Of a DNA stretch of 48,223 nt, positions 25,023 through 33,129 are shown piece after piece; position 1 is the first letter of the stretch; every line of letters starts with the position of its first letter. The notes below the pieces were generated by a model. That model saw only the letters and a list, made by a program, of their open reading frames with translations. It was not told where the DNA came from and did not search any database. The stretch is taken from assembly GCA_015064525.1 (NCBI GenBank), contig SVSC01000005.1, positions 1-48,223 on the forward strand, given 5' to 3'. Position numbers and translations under genes: made by a program. The DNA comes from Oscillospiraceae bacterium (GTDB lineage: Bacteria; Bacillota; Clostridia; Oscillospirales; CAG-272).

Positions 25023-25790
25023 TTACTGTGCCGCGTCAACGATTGCGGCAAACTTCTCGGGAACGAGAGACGCGCCGCCAATCAGACCGCCATCCACGTT
25101 CACCTTGGAGAGCAGCTCAGCCGCGTTCTTTTCGTTCATGGAGCCACCGTACTGAATGGTAACCGTTTCGGCAACCTCCTCGCCGTACATAGCGGCAAGG
25201 GTCTTGCGGATCACGCCGCAGGTCTCATCTGCCTGCTCGGGAGTTGCGGTGAGACCGGTTCCGATCGCCCAAACGGGCTCATAAGCAATGATCACGTTCT
25301 TCAGCTCCTCGGCGCTCACGTCCTTCAGATCCAGCTTGGTCTGCATAGCAACCACCTCGTCGGTGATGCCGTTGAGACGCTCGTCCTTTACCTCGCCCAA
25401 GCAGAGGATCACCTTCATGCCTGCGGCAAGAGCAGCCTTGGTGCGGAGATTCACGGTTTCGTCGGTCTCTGCAAAATACTGGCGGCGCTCGGAGTGACCG
25501 ATGATCACGTATTCAACGCCGCAAGCGGTCAGCATTTGCGCGGAAACCTCACCGGTGTAGGCGCCTTTTTCAGCAAAATGCACGTTCTCGGCGCCAATCT
25601 TGATATTGGAGCCTGCAGCGGCAGCCTGAGCGGCAGCGATGGTTACGTAGGGAGCGCAGAAAACGATATCGCAATTATCCTTGCCTGCCACCAGAGGCTT
25701 AACGGCGTTGATAAAGGCGGTTGCCTCGGCGGGGGTGAAGTTCATCTTCCAGTTACCCGCGATCACGGTTCTTCTCTTCATGGGATTCAT
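25023..25790 (-). CDS. tpiA: triosephosphate isomerase
   Basis: Interconverts dihydroxyacetone phosphate and glyceraldehyde-3-phosphate in glycolysis. 255 residues with the N-terminal RRTVIAGNWKMN (catalytic Lys), YVIIGHSERRQYFAET (catalytic His), VIAYEPVWAIGTGLTATPEQ (catalytic Glu and flexible loop), and the phosphate-binding IQYGGSMNEKNAAEL and GGLIGGASL. The ATG at 25790 has GGAAAGGAAG upstream; a second ATG three codons on is also possible. It lies 72 bp after pgk on the same transcript, with a hairpin between. Confidence 0.98.
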   Translation of the reverse strand: MNPMKRRTVIAGNWKMNFTPAEATAFINAVKPLVAGKDNCDIVFCAPYVTIAAAQAAAAGSNIKIGAENVHFAEKGAYTGEVSAQMLTACGVEYVIIGHSERRQYFAETDETVNLRTKAALAAGMKVILCLGEVKDERLNGITDEVVAMQTKLDLKDVSAEELKNVIIAYEPVWAIGTGLTATPEQADETCGVIRKTLAAMYGEEVAETVTIQYGGSMNEKNAAELLSKVNVDGGLIGGASLVPEKFAAIVDAAQ

Positions 25791-25814
25791 AGTGTTTCTT
25801 CCTTTCCTATTGAT

Positions 25815-25842
25815 GGGGAAGCCCTCCTCGGAGAGCCTCCCC
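25815..25842 (-). other. hairpin between pgk and tpiA
   Basis: In RNA sense GGGGAGGCTCTCC-GA-GGAGGGCTTCCCC forms a 13 bp stem with two G-U pairs. No T run; probably an RNA-processing or stability element. Confidence 0.5.
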
Positions 25843-25862
25843 TATTTTCATTCCTTATGAGA

Positions 25863-27173
25863 TCAGTTGTCCATCAGGCAAGCAATGCCGGGAAGCTCCA
25901 GACCCTCCAGGAACTCCAGGGAAGCGCCGCCGCCGGTGGAGATATGGGTCATCTTGGGGCCAAAGCCCAGTCTTTCCACAGCCTCAGCAGAATCGCCGCC
26001 GCCGATGATGGAAACCGCGCCGGAATTCGCAACAGCCTCAGCCACAGCCTCGGTGCCTGCCGCAAAGTTCTTCCACTCGGAAACGCCCATGGGGCCGTTC
26101 CAAACAACGGTGCCCGCGCTCTTGATCGCCTCAGCATAGATTTCCGCGGTCTTGGGACCAATGTCCAGACCCATCCAGTCTGCGGGGATCGCGGTGGAAT
26201 CCACCAGCTTGTTCTCGGTGTTCTCGTCGTATTCCTTACCGATTCTGTTGTCAACGGGAAGCAGGAACTTCACGCCCTTTGCTTCTGCCTTTGCCATCAT
26301 TTCCTTTGCCAGCTCGATCTTATCGGTCTCGCAAATGGAGGTACCAACGTCATAGCCCTTTGCGGCGAAGAAGGTGTATGCCATGCCGCCGCCGATGATC
26401 AGGGTGTCGCACTTATCCAGCAGGTTCTTGATCACGCCGATCTTATCGGAAACCTTGGCGCCGCCCAGAATGGCAACGAAGGGACGGGCGGGATCAGCCA
26501 ATGCCTTGCCCATCACGCCGATTTCCTTCTGAATCAGATAGCCGCAAACCGCGGGCAGGTAATCCGCAACGCCTGCGGTGGAGGCGTGAGCGCGGTGAGC
26601 GGTGCCGAAGGCATCGTTCACGAACAGACCGCCCTCACCGGCGAGGTCTGCCAGAGCCTTTGCAAATGCGGGATCGTTCTTGGTCTCGCGCGCGTCGAAG
26701 CGAACGTTCTCAATCAGCACGCAGGTGCCGTTTTCCATAGCGGCGATCTTTGCCTGCGCGTCCTCACCGATGATATCGGAGGCGAAGGCAACCTTGCCAT
26801 CCAGCTCCAGGTTGAGGCGGTCGGCAACGGGCTTCAGGGAAAACTTGGTGCCATCGGTTGCCAGCGCCTTTGCCTTCAGCTCGGCGGTAGCAGCCTCGCG
26901 CTGATCCTCGGGAAGCTCGTCAACCTTCTTCTGCTCCTTCTTATCCAGCTTAAAGTTGGGGGTGAAGATGGCATGGGGCTTGCCCATGTGAGAGGAAAGG
27001 ATCACCTTTGCGCCCTTCTCCATCAGGAACTTGATGGTGGGCAGCGCGCCGACAATTCTCTTATCGGAGGTGATCACGCCATCCTTCATGGGAACGTTGA
27101 AGTCGCAACGAACGAAGACCTTTTGACCGGGAACGATCGCAACGTCCTCAATGGATTTCTTGTTGTAAGTCAT
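25863..27173 (-). CDS. pgk: phosphoglycerate kinase with an inserted lysine/glutamate-rich loop
   Basis: Makes ATP from 1,3-bisphosphoglycerate. 436 residues against about 395 in most bacteria. Signature [20 protein letters not shown] near the start, [60 protein letters not shown] and [11 protein letters not shown] are all in place, so it should be active. The extra length is a charged insertion of about 40 residues at roughly 64-105 (core [20 protein letters not shown]) between the GKP loop and [10 protein letters not shown], in the N-lobe that binds 3-phosphoglycerate. First gene of pgk-tpiA. Confidence 0.97.
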   Translation of the reverse strand: MTYNKKSIEDVAIVPGQKVFVRCDFNVPMKDGVITSDKRIVGALPTIKFLMEKGAKVILSSHMGKPHAIFTPNFKLDKKEQKKVDELPEDQREAATAELKAKALATDGTKFSLKPVADRLNLELDGKVAFASDIIGEDAQAKIAAMENGTCVLIENVRFDARETKNDPAFAKALADLAGEGGLFVNDAFGTAHRAHASTAGVADYLPAVCGYLIQKEIGVMGKALADPARPFVAILGGAKVSDKIGVIKNLLDKCDTLIIGGGMAYTFFAAKGYDVGTSICETDKIELAKEMMAKAEAKGVKFLLPVDNRIGKEYDENTENKLVDSTAIPADWMGLDIGPKTAEIYAEAIKSAGTVVWNGPMGVSEWKNFAAGTEAVAEAVANSGAVSIIGGGDSAEAVERLGFGPKMTHISTGGGASLEFLEGLELPGIACLMDN

Positions 27174-27217
27174 TTTTTCGGTTTCCTTTCAAAAAAATAA
27201 TTTATCTACCGACATAT

Positions 27218-27246
27218 AATATAACACAAAATTGGAAAATTATCAA
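27218..27246 (-). promoter_or_regulatory. promoter of pgk-tpiA
   Basis: Minus strand TTGATA (27246-27241), 17 bp, TATATT (27223-27218), 45 bp before the pgk start. Confidence 0.7.
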
Positions 27247-27288
27247 GACCTTTCGTGAAATTTTCGTCAATTTCGGTAATTTTTTCTT

Positions 27289-29193
27289 CTATCTCCGCAC
27301 CAAAACGGCGCAACATCCGGGGGAAAGCAGAAGCTCCTCCCGCAAAACCGCCTCGGAAACGCAGTCGATCCACTCCCCGTTCAAGGGAAACGCCTTGGGC
27401 TCCACCCCAAGGTTCACCGCCACCAGCACGCGGTCCTCCTCCCGCGCGCGCTCAAACAGAAAGCTGCCGCGGGTGTGGGAGAGGAATCGGAAGTCTCCTC
27501 CCCGCAACGCCTTGTGACGCGCTCGCAGAGAGCCCAGCATCCGATAGAACCGCACAAGCTCGGCATTCTCCCTTCCCCACGGATAGGGCATACGGCAGAA
27601 GGGATCGTGATAGCCCTCCAGCCCTGCCTCGTCACCGTAGTAGACGGAGGGAATTCCGTAGACCGTAAACTGCAGCGCGGCGGCAATCTTGAGCAAGCGA
27701 ACCGCTCGGCTCCGTTGCGCGGGCGTTAGTCGCTTGGTAGACAGCGCCCGATTGGAAAGTCCCTCTCCCGCCGTCTCATCTCCCAGAACCGTCAGAATTC
27801 TTTGGGTATCATGAGTTCCCAACAAATTCATCAGGCTGTCGCTGACCTCTCTGGGATAGGAGGCGTAAATTTCATTCAGCGCGTGAACGAAGAATTCGGT
27901 GTCTCCTCTTTGCAAAAGTCCCAACACCGCGTTGCGGAAGGGATAGTTCATCACGCTGTCCAGCTGCCTGCCCCGAAAATAACGACGTCGCTTTCCGTAG
28001 GCGATTTTATCGGCGGCATTTTCCCATACCTCACCAATGATCACCGCCTCCCCGTGGGAAACCGTTTTCACAGTCTCTCTCAGCTCGTCTAAAAAGGCGT
28101 CCGACAATTCATCGGCAACGTCCAGCCGCCAGCCGTCCGCGCCGCGGCGAAGCCATTTGGCGGCAATCCCTTGGGGGGCGGTAAAATACCGTCTGCAGGC
28201 GGGATTTTCATGGTTCAGGCGGGGCAGAATTTCGATTCCCCACCAGCTTTCGTAGTCACCGTCCTCCCGAAAGCGATACCACTCCCGATACGGAGATTTC
28301 GCATCCCCATATGCGCCGCCCTCGCCGTAGGTGCCATAGCGATTGAAGTAACGGCTGTTATCCCCCGTGTGGTTAAAAACGCCGTCCAGAACGATTCGCA
28401 TTCCCCGCCTGTGCGCCTCCTCCACCAAGTGGTCAAACGCCTTCTCGCCGCCCAGATAGGCGTCGATCCGCTCATAGTCGGCGGTATCGTAGCGGTGATT
28501 GGATGCCGCCTCGAAAACGGGAGACAGATAAAGAACCGTGATCCCCATCTGCCGCAGGTAATCCAGCTTCTCGATCACCCCCCACAGATTTCCGCCGAAA
28601 AAGAGATCGTTGGCAAGGGCATCACCGTTCTTTTCGGCAAACTGGGGAATTCCGTTTTCCCAGTCGGTTTCCTCGGTTGCTCCCGAGCGGAGAGCAACCG
28701 CGCCCGCTCCCCTGCAAAAGCGATCCAAAAAGATGTGGTACATGGTTCCCTCTCGAAACCAAGTGGGCGTGTGGAAATCGGCGCGGTAGATCAACAACCG
28801 AAAACGGCTGCCCGACCGCTCCCGCAGTTGAAATTCCAGATTGTCAACGCTGTGAGTGAACAGCGTCTTCTCTCCGCGCAGGAAGAGCAATTCATAGTAG
28901 AAGAGCCCGCCGTCCTCACCGCAAAGCAGCGCGGTGGAAAGGGTGACCGAATAAAGATCCTCCCCTTTGTCGGCAGAGCAAAAGCCGAGGGGCAGATCTC
29001 GCTCCTCGCCACCGTCCTCCGCCAAGCGAAGCACAACGGCAGAGGCACCCAGGCAACGGGGAACGGTAACCTCCAGCGTGAGCTGAGCGCCATGGGGATA
29101 GGCGCCCATTTGGGTGGTGTCCTCACCGTTGCAGAGGCGGCGGATCCGAGGCATTGCCTCGCTCTCCAATTTTTGATACAGTTGCGGAAGCAT
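27289..29193 (-). CDS. GH13 alpha-glucan hydrolase (neopullulanase/maltogenic amylase-like)
   Basis: 634 residues without a signal peptide, so probably cytoplasmic. The first 125 residues form a beta-sandwich module ahead of the catalytic barrel. Barrel motifs: DRFCRG, GITVLYLSPVFEAASNHRYD, region I GVFNHTG, region II GWRLDVADEL (nucleophile Asp), region III AVIIGEVWEN (acid Glu), region IV LLGTHDTQRIL (transition-state Asp). The order and N-terminal module resemble GH13_20 cyclomaltodextrinases and neopullulanases that degrade imported maltodextrins. The ATG at 29193 follows GGAAAGGA. It lies between pgk and eno, suggesting link to starch- or glycogen-derived glucose, with its own promoter. 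Confidence 0.92.
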   Translation of the reverse strand: MLPQLYQKLESEAMPRIRRLCNGEDTTQMGAYPHGAQLTLEVTVPRCLGASAVVLRLAEDGGEERDLPLGFCSADKGEDLYSVTLSTALLCGEDGGLFYYELLFLRGEKTLFTHSVDNLEFQLRERSGSRFRLLIYRADFHTPTWFREGTMYHIFLDRFCRGAGAVALRSGATEETDWENGIPQFAEKNGDALANDLFFGGNLWGVIEKLDYLRQMGITVLYLSPVFEAASNHRYDTADYERIDAYLGGEKAFDHLVEEAHRRGMRIVLDGVFNHTGDNSRYFNRYGTYGEGGAYGDAKSPYREWYRFREDGDYESWWGIEILPRLNHENPACRRYFTAPQGIAAKWLRRGADGWRLDVADELSDAFLDELRETVKTVSHGEAVIIGEVWENAADKIAYGKRRRYFRGRQLDSVMNYPFRNAVLGLLQRGDTEFFVHALNEIYASYPREVSDSLMNLLGTHDTQRILTVLGDETAGEGLSNRALSTKRLTPAQRSRAVRLLKIAAALQFTVYGIPSVYYGDEAGLEGYHDPFCRMPYPWGRENAELVRFYRMLGSLRARHKALRGGDFRFLSHTRGSFLFERAREEDRVLVAVNLGVEPKAFPLNGEWIDCVSEAVLREELLLSPGCCAVLVRR

Positions 29194-29246
29194 GAAAAGT
29201 CCTTTCCCGAAAAATCGACGCCTACGTCGGCGCTTGTTCTGCTACC

Positions 29247-29275
29247 ATTATACCACATTTTCGTCGGCTTGCCAA
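29247..29275 (-). promoter_or_regulatory. promoter of the GH13 gene
   Basis: Minus strand TTGGCA (29275-29270), 17 bp, TATAAT (29252-29247). A perfect 16 bp palindrome GTTTTTTTAAAAAAAC lies just upstream at 29278-29293, between this promoter and eno; it may be an UP-like element or part of eno control. No clear sigma-A promoter for eno was found in this gap. Confidence 0.7.
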
Positions 29276-29372
29276 TAGTTTTTTTAAAAAAACGCATGGC
29301 GTCTCCTTTTTCCGTCAACAATTTTCTCAACCCAAACGGCGTTAGCCGCGAAAGGAGAAAGGATGAAGCATC

Positions 29373-30644
29373 ATGAACAAAGCACAGATCAGTAAGTGTT
29401 GCGCGCGGGAAATTCTGGATTCCCGCGGAACCCCCACCGTGGAGGCAACGGTTTGCCTCACCGACGGAACGATTGGAGTTGCAAGCGTTCCCTCAGGCGC
29501 CTCCACGGGAATTTTTGAAGCCTGCGAGCTGCGGGACGGCGACAAAAAACGATATCACGGTCGGGGGGTTCTCGGCGCCGTTTCAAACGTGAACCGACAG
29601 ATCTCGCAGGCGCTCAGCGGCGTGAACGCCGAGGATCAGGCGCAGATCGACCGCATCCTCCTCGATTTAGACGGCACCGAGCAAAAAAGCCGTCTCGGCG
29701 CCAATGCCACTCTTGCCGTTTCCCTTGCCGCCGCCCGCGCCGCCGCCAATCACTACCGTCTCCCTCTCTACCGCTATCTGGGCGGCGCCGCCGCAAGGCG
29801 CCTGCCCGTTCCCATGATGAATATTCTCAACGGCGGCGCTCACGCCTCCAACAACGTGGAAATTCAGGAATTCATGATCGCTCCCGTTGGCGCCGAAACC
29901 TTTGCGGAGGGACTTCGCATGGGAAGCGAAATCTACCGCACCCTCGGAAGCCTGCTGCGCGACAAGGGGCTTTCCACCGCTGTGGGTGACGAAGGCGGCT
30001 ACGCGCCCAGTCTGCCCGGGGACGAGGACGCCCTTCGTCTGATCACCCAAGCCATTACCGAAAGCGGCTACACCACCGATCAGGTGAAAATCGCTCTGGA
30101 TTGCGCCGCAAGCGAATGGTTCAGCGAAAAGGAGGCTTGCTACCGTATGCCCAAGCGAATGCTCACCAAGAGCCGCGCGGAATTGATTGGGGAGTGGGAG
30201 CGTTTGGTGTCCGAGCATCCGATTTTTTCCATTGAGGACGGCTTGGATCAGCGGGATTTCGACGGCTGGCGGGAAATGACCGCCAAGCTCGGAAAAAAGA
30301 TCCTGCTGGTTGGCGACGATCTGTTCGTTACCAACGAAAAGCGCCTGCGCGAGGGAATCCGAACGGGCGCCGCCAACGCCATTTTGGTGAAGCCCAATCA
30401 GATCGGCACGCTCTCCGAGGTGCTGAACGTGATCCGCACCGCCCTTTCCCACGGCTACGGATTTATTCCCTCCCATCGCTCGGGAGAAACCGAGGACACC
30501 ACCCTTGCCGACATTGCCGTTGCCACCAACGCCGCCTATATCAAAACGGGCGCTCCCTGCCGCAGCGAGCGGGTTGCCAAATACAATCGTCTCCTCCGCA
30601 TTGAAGCGGCGCTCGGTGACGGCGCGGTGTACGGCGCTTGTTAA
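29373..30644 (+). CDS. eno: enolase
   Basis: Converts 2-phosphoglycerate to phosphoenolpyruvate. 423 residues with [14 protein letters not shown] and [18 protein letters not shown] near the start, [38 protein letters not shown], the Glu pair region [11 protein letters not shown], Mg-binding [14 protein letters not shown] and [11 protein letters not shown], catalytic lysine [29 protein letters not shown] and [20 protein letters not shown]. All key residues appear present. The ATG at 29373 is preceded by AAAGGAGAAAGGA. It stands divergent to the GH13 gene. Confidence 0.98.
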   Translation: MNKAQISKCCAREILDSRGTPTVEATVCLTDGTIGVASVPSGASTGIFEACELRDGDKKRYHGRGVLGAVSNVNRQISQALSGVNAEDQAQIDRILLDLDGTEQKSRLGANATLAVSLAAARAAANHYRLPLYRYLGGAAARRLPVPMMNILNGGAHASNNVEIQEFMIAPVGAETFAEGLRMGSEIYRTLGSLLRDKGLSTAVGDEGGYAPSLPGDEDALRLITQAITESGYTTDQVKIALDCAASEWFSEKEACYRMPKRMLTKSRAELIGEWERLVSEHPIFSIEDGLDQRDFDGWREMTAKLGKKILLVGDDLFVTNEKRLREGIRTGAANAILVKPNQIGTLSEVLNVIRTALSHGYGFIPSHRSGETEDTTLADIAVATNAAYIKTGAPCRSERVAKYNRLLRIEAALGDGAVYGAC

Positions 30645-30685
30645 TGGGAGCCGACTGATATTTCCTTCAAAATCGCAACAAAATT

Positions 30686-30770
30686 CGCCGCTATCCTCAC
30701 GTGTAAGCCACGCGCCGATAGCGGCGTTCCTGTTTCAATCATGACCGCCAACCGTTTCGGCGGTTTCCAT
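30686..30770 (+). terminator. hairpins after eno
   Basis: CGCCGCTATC (30686-30695) pairs with GATAGCGGCG (30717-30726), then ACCGCC/GGCGGT (30744-30764). Short T runs follow each. The first is the likely eno terminator. Confidence 0.6.
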
Positions 30771-31097
30771 AAATCAAAACCACCGGTTGAACCGGTGGTT
30801 TGCACAGCCCCTATAAGGGGCTATTACCGGCTTAACCCCTAAAAGGGGCACCGAAATTTATTATCGCATCACACGCACTGCAACCCGTAAACGGGTAACT
30901 TCAATAGGCTCCCTTGTGTAAAGTGAGCTCCGCCGTAGGCGGTGAGGGATTGTTTTTCTTTTGTTACAAACCTTCCGTCACGCTTCGCGTGCCACCTCGG
31001 CTTTCTTTCGGCTTGTATATAGCTCGCCCAATTTATTTGTAGCCCTGCTCTGTTTTACCGCTCCCCCAGTAGAACTGGGGGTTTATTTTGACCACCA
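30771..31097. repeat. composite dispersed repeat (possible MITE or REP pair), no transposase
   Basis: The first 100 bp (30771-30870) match 48124-48223 with only two differences. They hold three hairpins: ACCACCGGTT-G-AACCGGTGGT, AGCCCC-TATA-GGGGCT and CCCC-TAAAA-GGGG. From about 30905 to 31005 two REP-like units face each other: GAGCTCCGCCGTAGGCGGTG and, inverted, CACGCTTCGCGTGCCACCTC. The end is the hairpin CCCCCAG-TAGAA-CTGGGGG plus TTTATTTTGACCACCA (31063-31097), repeated exactly and inverted at 36939-36973. The terminal hairpins recall IS200/IS605-derived non-autonomous elements. The 30645-31149 gap contains no gene. Confidence 0.75.
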
Positions 31098-31101
31098 ACA
31101 A

Positions 31102-31133
31102 AACGCCCCCGACAGTTTTCTGTCGGGGGCGTT
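31102..31133 (-). terminator. terminator of the thuA/oxidoreductase operon
   Basis: A perfect 14 bp stem AACGCCCCCGACAG / CTGTCGGGGGCGTT with a 4 nt loop, followed on the minus strand by TTGTTGG. It ends 4 bp from the 35 bp inverted repeat. Confidence 0.8.
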
Positions 31134-31149
31134 GGTTATAGGTAAGAGA

Positions 31150-32235
31150 TCAATCGAAGCGATAAATGTCGCCGGTTTTTGCGGAGGTGTAGATGCCCTC
31201 CAGAATACGGGTGACGCAGTATGCCTGCTCGGGGGTGGTAACGGGATCGGTGCCGTTGCGGATGCTCTCGATCCACATCCGCTCCTCGCGATCAGCGGCG
31301 CTTTCGCCCTTGTGCCCTTCATAGAAGGCGGCTCCGCCTGCCTTGAAGTCGGGATTGAAAACGTACTGACGGTTGTGCTTCACGCCGTTGATGCGAACGC
31401 CGCCAACCATGTCGGCTCCCGCCTTGGTGCCGCACAGGGTGGTAACAGCCTCGCGAACGTCCAGCGTGTTCAGCGCCCAGGAGGACTCCAAAACGATGGT
31501 GGCGCCGTTCTCCATCACGATAAATCCAAAGGCGGAATCCTCCACGCTGAATTTCTCGCAATCCCAGTTGCCCCACGCGTTGCCCTGATCGGTCTGATTG
31601 TTCAGCTTGTGGTAGGCGGTTCCAACGCAATACTTGGGCTTGTAGTTGTTCATCATCCAAAGGGTGAGATCCAGCGCGTGGGTTCCAATGTCGATCAGAG
31701 GACCGCCGCCCTGCTCGTATTCATTGAGGAATACGCCCCAGGTGGGAACCGCTCGGCGACGGATCGCCGTTGCCTTTGCATAGTAGATGTCTCCGAAGGT
31801 TCCCTCCTCAGCCTCCTGCTTGAGGAAAACAGAATCGTCGCGGAAGCGGCTCTGATAGCCGATGGAGAGCTTTTTGCCGGTGCGCTTTGCGGCATCCAGC
31901 ATTTTCTTTGCCTCCTCGGAATTGATCGCCATGGGCTTTTCGCACATCACGTGCTTGCCTGCCTCCAGAGCGTCCACGGTGATAAAGCTGTGGGAGCGGT
32001 TGGGGGTGCAAACGTGAACCACCGAAATCTCGGGATCCTTCAACAGCTCGCGGTAGTCGGTGTAGACCTTAGCGTTTTGCACACCGTAGTCCTTTGCCGC
32101 TTTCTCCGCGCGCTCGGGGATAATGTCGCAGAACGCAACCATTTCGGTGTCCTTCACCTTTTTCAGGGAGGGCATATGCTTTCCGTTGGCAATGCCTCCG
32201 CATCCAATAATGCCGATTTTAATGATTTCTGCCAT
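31150..32235 (-). CDS. Gfo/Idh/MocA family sugar or polyol oxidoreductase
   Basis: 361 residues, NAD(P)-dependent. The N-terminal Rossmann fold has GIIGCGGIANGKHMPSL; the family lysine lies in GKHVMCEKPMAINSEEA; IDIGTHALDLTLWMM is the conserved C-domain helix with the active-site Asp/His. The start at 32235 is supported by AAAAGGAG upstream; the frame is open to 32277 but that would overlap thuA. It follows the ThuA gene by 38 bp. ThuA with a Gfo/Idh dehydrogenase is a recurring pair in sugar catabolism (3-keto-glycoside pathways in some bacteria). The substrate here is unknown. Confidence 0.92.
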   Translation of the reverse strand: MAEIIKIGIIGCGGIANGKHMPSLKKVKDTEMVAFCDIIPERAEKAAKDYGVQNAKVYTDYRELLKDPEISVVHVCTPNRSHSFITVDALEAGKHVMCEKPMAINSEEAKKMLDAAKRTGKKLSIGYQSRFRDDSVFLKQEAEEGTFGDIYYAKATAIRRRAVPTWGVFLNEYEQGGGPLIDIGTHALDLTLWMMNNYKPKYCVGTAYHKLNNQTDQGNAWGNWDCEKFSVEDSAFGFIVMENGATIVLESSWALNTLDVREAVTTLCGTKAGADMVGGVRINGVKHNRQYVFNPDFKAGGAAFYEGHKGESAADREERMWIESIRNGTDPVTTPEQAYCVTRILEGIYTSAKTGDIYRFD

Positions 32236-32273
32236 TTCAGTAACTCCTTTTCTGTGTGATGATGTATTTGAGA

Positions 32274-33011
32274 TCAATGATTTTTCAAAACGTAATCGCC
32301 CTCGTCGGTGATCTTTCTCACGTGGGGGCAGCCGGTGCGGGCGCGGTAGGTGGGCGCCACAAAGCGAACCGCGTTGCGGATCACGGTTTGCACGGGAGCC
32401 TGATAGAAGGTGGGAAAGGTTTCGTGGCCGGGCTGGAAGTAGAAGATCTTTCCGTTTCCTCTCTCAAAGAGGCACCCCGCGCGAAAAACCTCGCCGCCGG
32501 AAAAGCTTCCGATGAACAGCAGCTTATCGGGGGTGGGGATCACAAAGGGCTCTCCGTAGGTTTCCTCATGCTCCAGGGTGAAATAGCGGTCGATGCCCTG
32601 TGTGATGGGATGGGAGGGCTCAATCACCCAAAGCACCTCGCTGTCGCCCGATTCTCTCCAGGTGAGGTGGCAGGAGGTTCCAAGCAGGGCTTTGAAGGGC
32701 TTGGAGTGGTGGGCGGAATGCAGAAAGATCATTCCCATGCCCTCCAGAACGGCGTCGCGCACCAGCTCAACCACCTCGTTGGGAACCAGATTGTGCCGCA
32801 CGTGGCCCCACCAGATCAGAACGTCGGTTTCTGCCAGTACCTCCTTGGTGATGCCGCAATTCTCATCCTCCAGAGTCGCCGTTTTCACTTGAATATCGTC
32901 GCATTGCAGAAAATCCGCAATGGCGCGATGAATTCCGTGGGGATAAATTGCCTTCGCGCGCTCATGGGTTTGCTCATGATAAAATTCATTCCAAACCAAA
33001 ACTCGAAGCAT
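32274..33011 (-). CDS. ThuA-like (class I glutamine amidotransferase-fold) sugar utilisation protein
   Basis: 245 residues, ThuA family. Seen: VLVWNEFYHEQTHERAKAIY, LAETDVLIWWGHVRHN, GMGMIFLHSAHHSKPFKALL, HPITQGIDRYFTLEHEETYG and the GNGKIFYFQPGHETFPTFY motif near the C-terminus. The fold lacks the amidotransferase cysteine, and relatives act in trehalose or sucrose utilisation, probably on keto-sugar intermediates. First gene of a two-gene operon with the oxidoreductase; divergent from the AraC regulator across a palindromic promoter region. Confidence 0.9.
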   Translation of the reverse strand: MLRVLVWNEFYHEQTHERAKAIYPHGIHRAIADFLQCDDIQVKTATLEDENCGITKEVLAETDVLIWWGHVRHNLVPNEVVELVRDAVLEGMGMIFLHSAHHSKPFKALLGTSCHLTWRESGDSEVLWVIEPSHPITQGIDRYFTLEHEETYGEPFVIPTPDKLLFIGSFSGGEVFRAGCLFERGNGKIFYFQPGHETFPTFYQAPVQTVIRNAVRFVAPTYRARTGCPHVRKITDEGDYVLKNH

Positions 33012-33054
33012 GATGGACTCTCCTTTATAAAAAATTTACATCTTTTTCAAAAAA

Positions 33055-33087
33055 ATTATAGCATATTCCCGTTGGATATGCTATAAT
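33055..33087. promoter_or_regulatory. face-to-face divergent promoters inside an 11 bp inverted repeat
   Basis: TTATAGCATAT (33056-33066) and ATATGCTATAA (33076-33086) are perfect arms around TCCCGTTGG. Each arm holds a -10: plus-strand TATAAT at 33082-33087 and minus-strand TATAAT at 33060-33055. With a 17 bp spacer each promoter has the poor -35 TAGCAT inside the other's -10 arm, so the two overlap fully and polymerase can occupy only one. Weak -35 boxes suggest activation, and the adjacent AraC protein is the obvious candidate. Confidence 0.65.
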
Positions 33088-33129
33088 GTATTTGTCCAAA
33101 AATATCAATTTTTTGTTGTGTGAGGCTTT

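Noticed and set aside
24687-27200. An 837-codon plus-strand open frame
   Set aside because: Antisense to tpiA and pgk, whose motifs are unmistakable. Long antisense frames arise from codon bias in GC-rich genes.
30771-31097. CRISPR array or rRNA/tRNA fragment
   Set aside because: The stem-loops are different from each other and not regularly spaced; no repeat-spacer pattern or tRNA fold.
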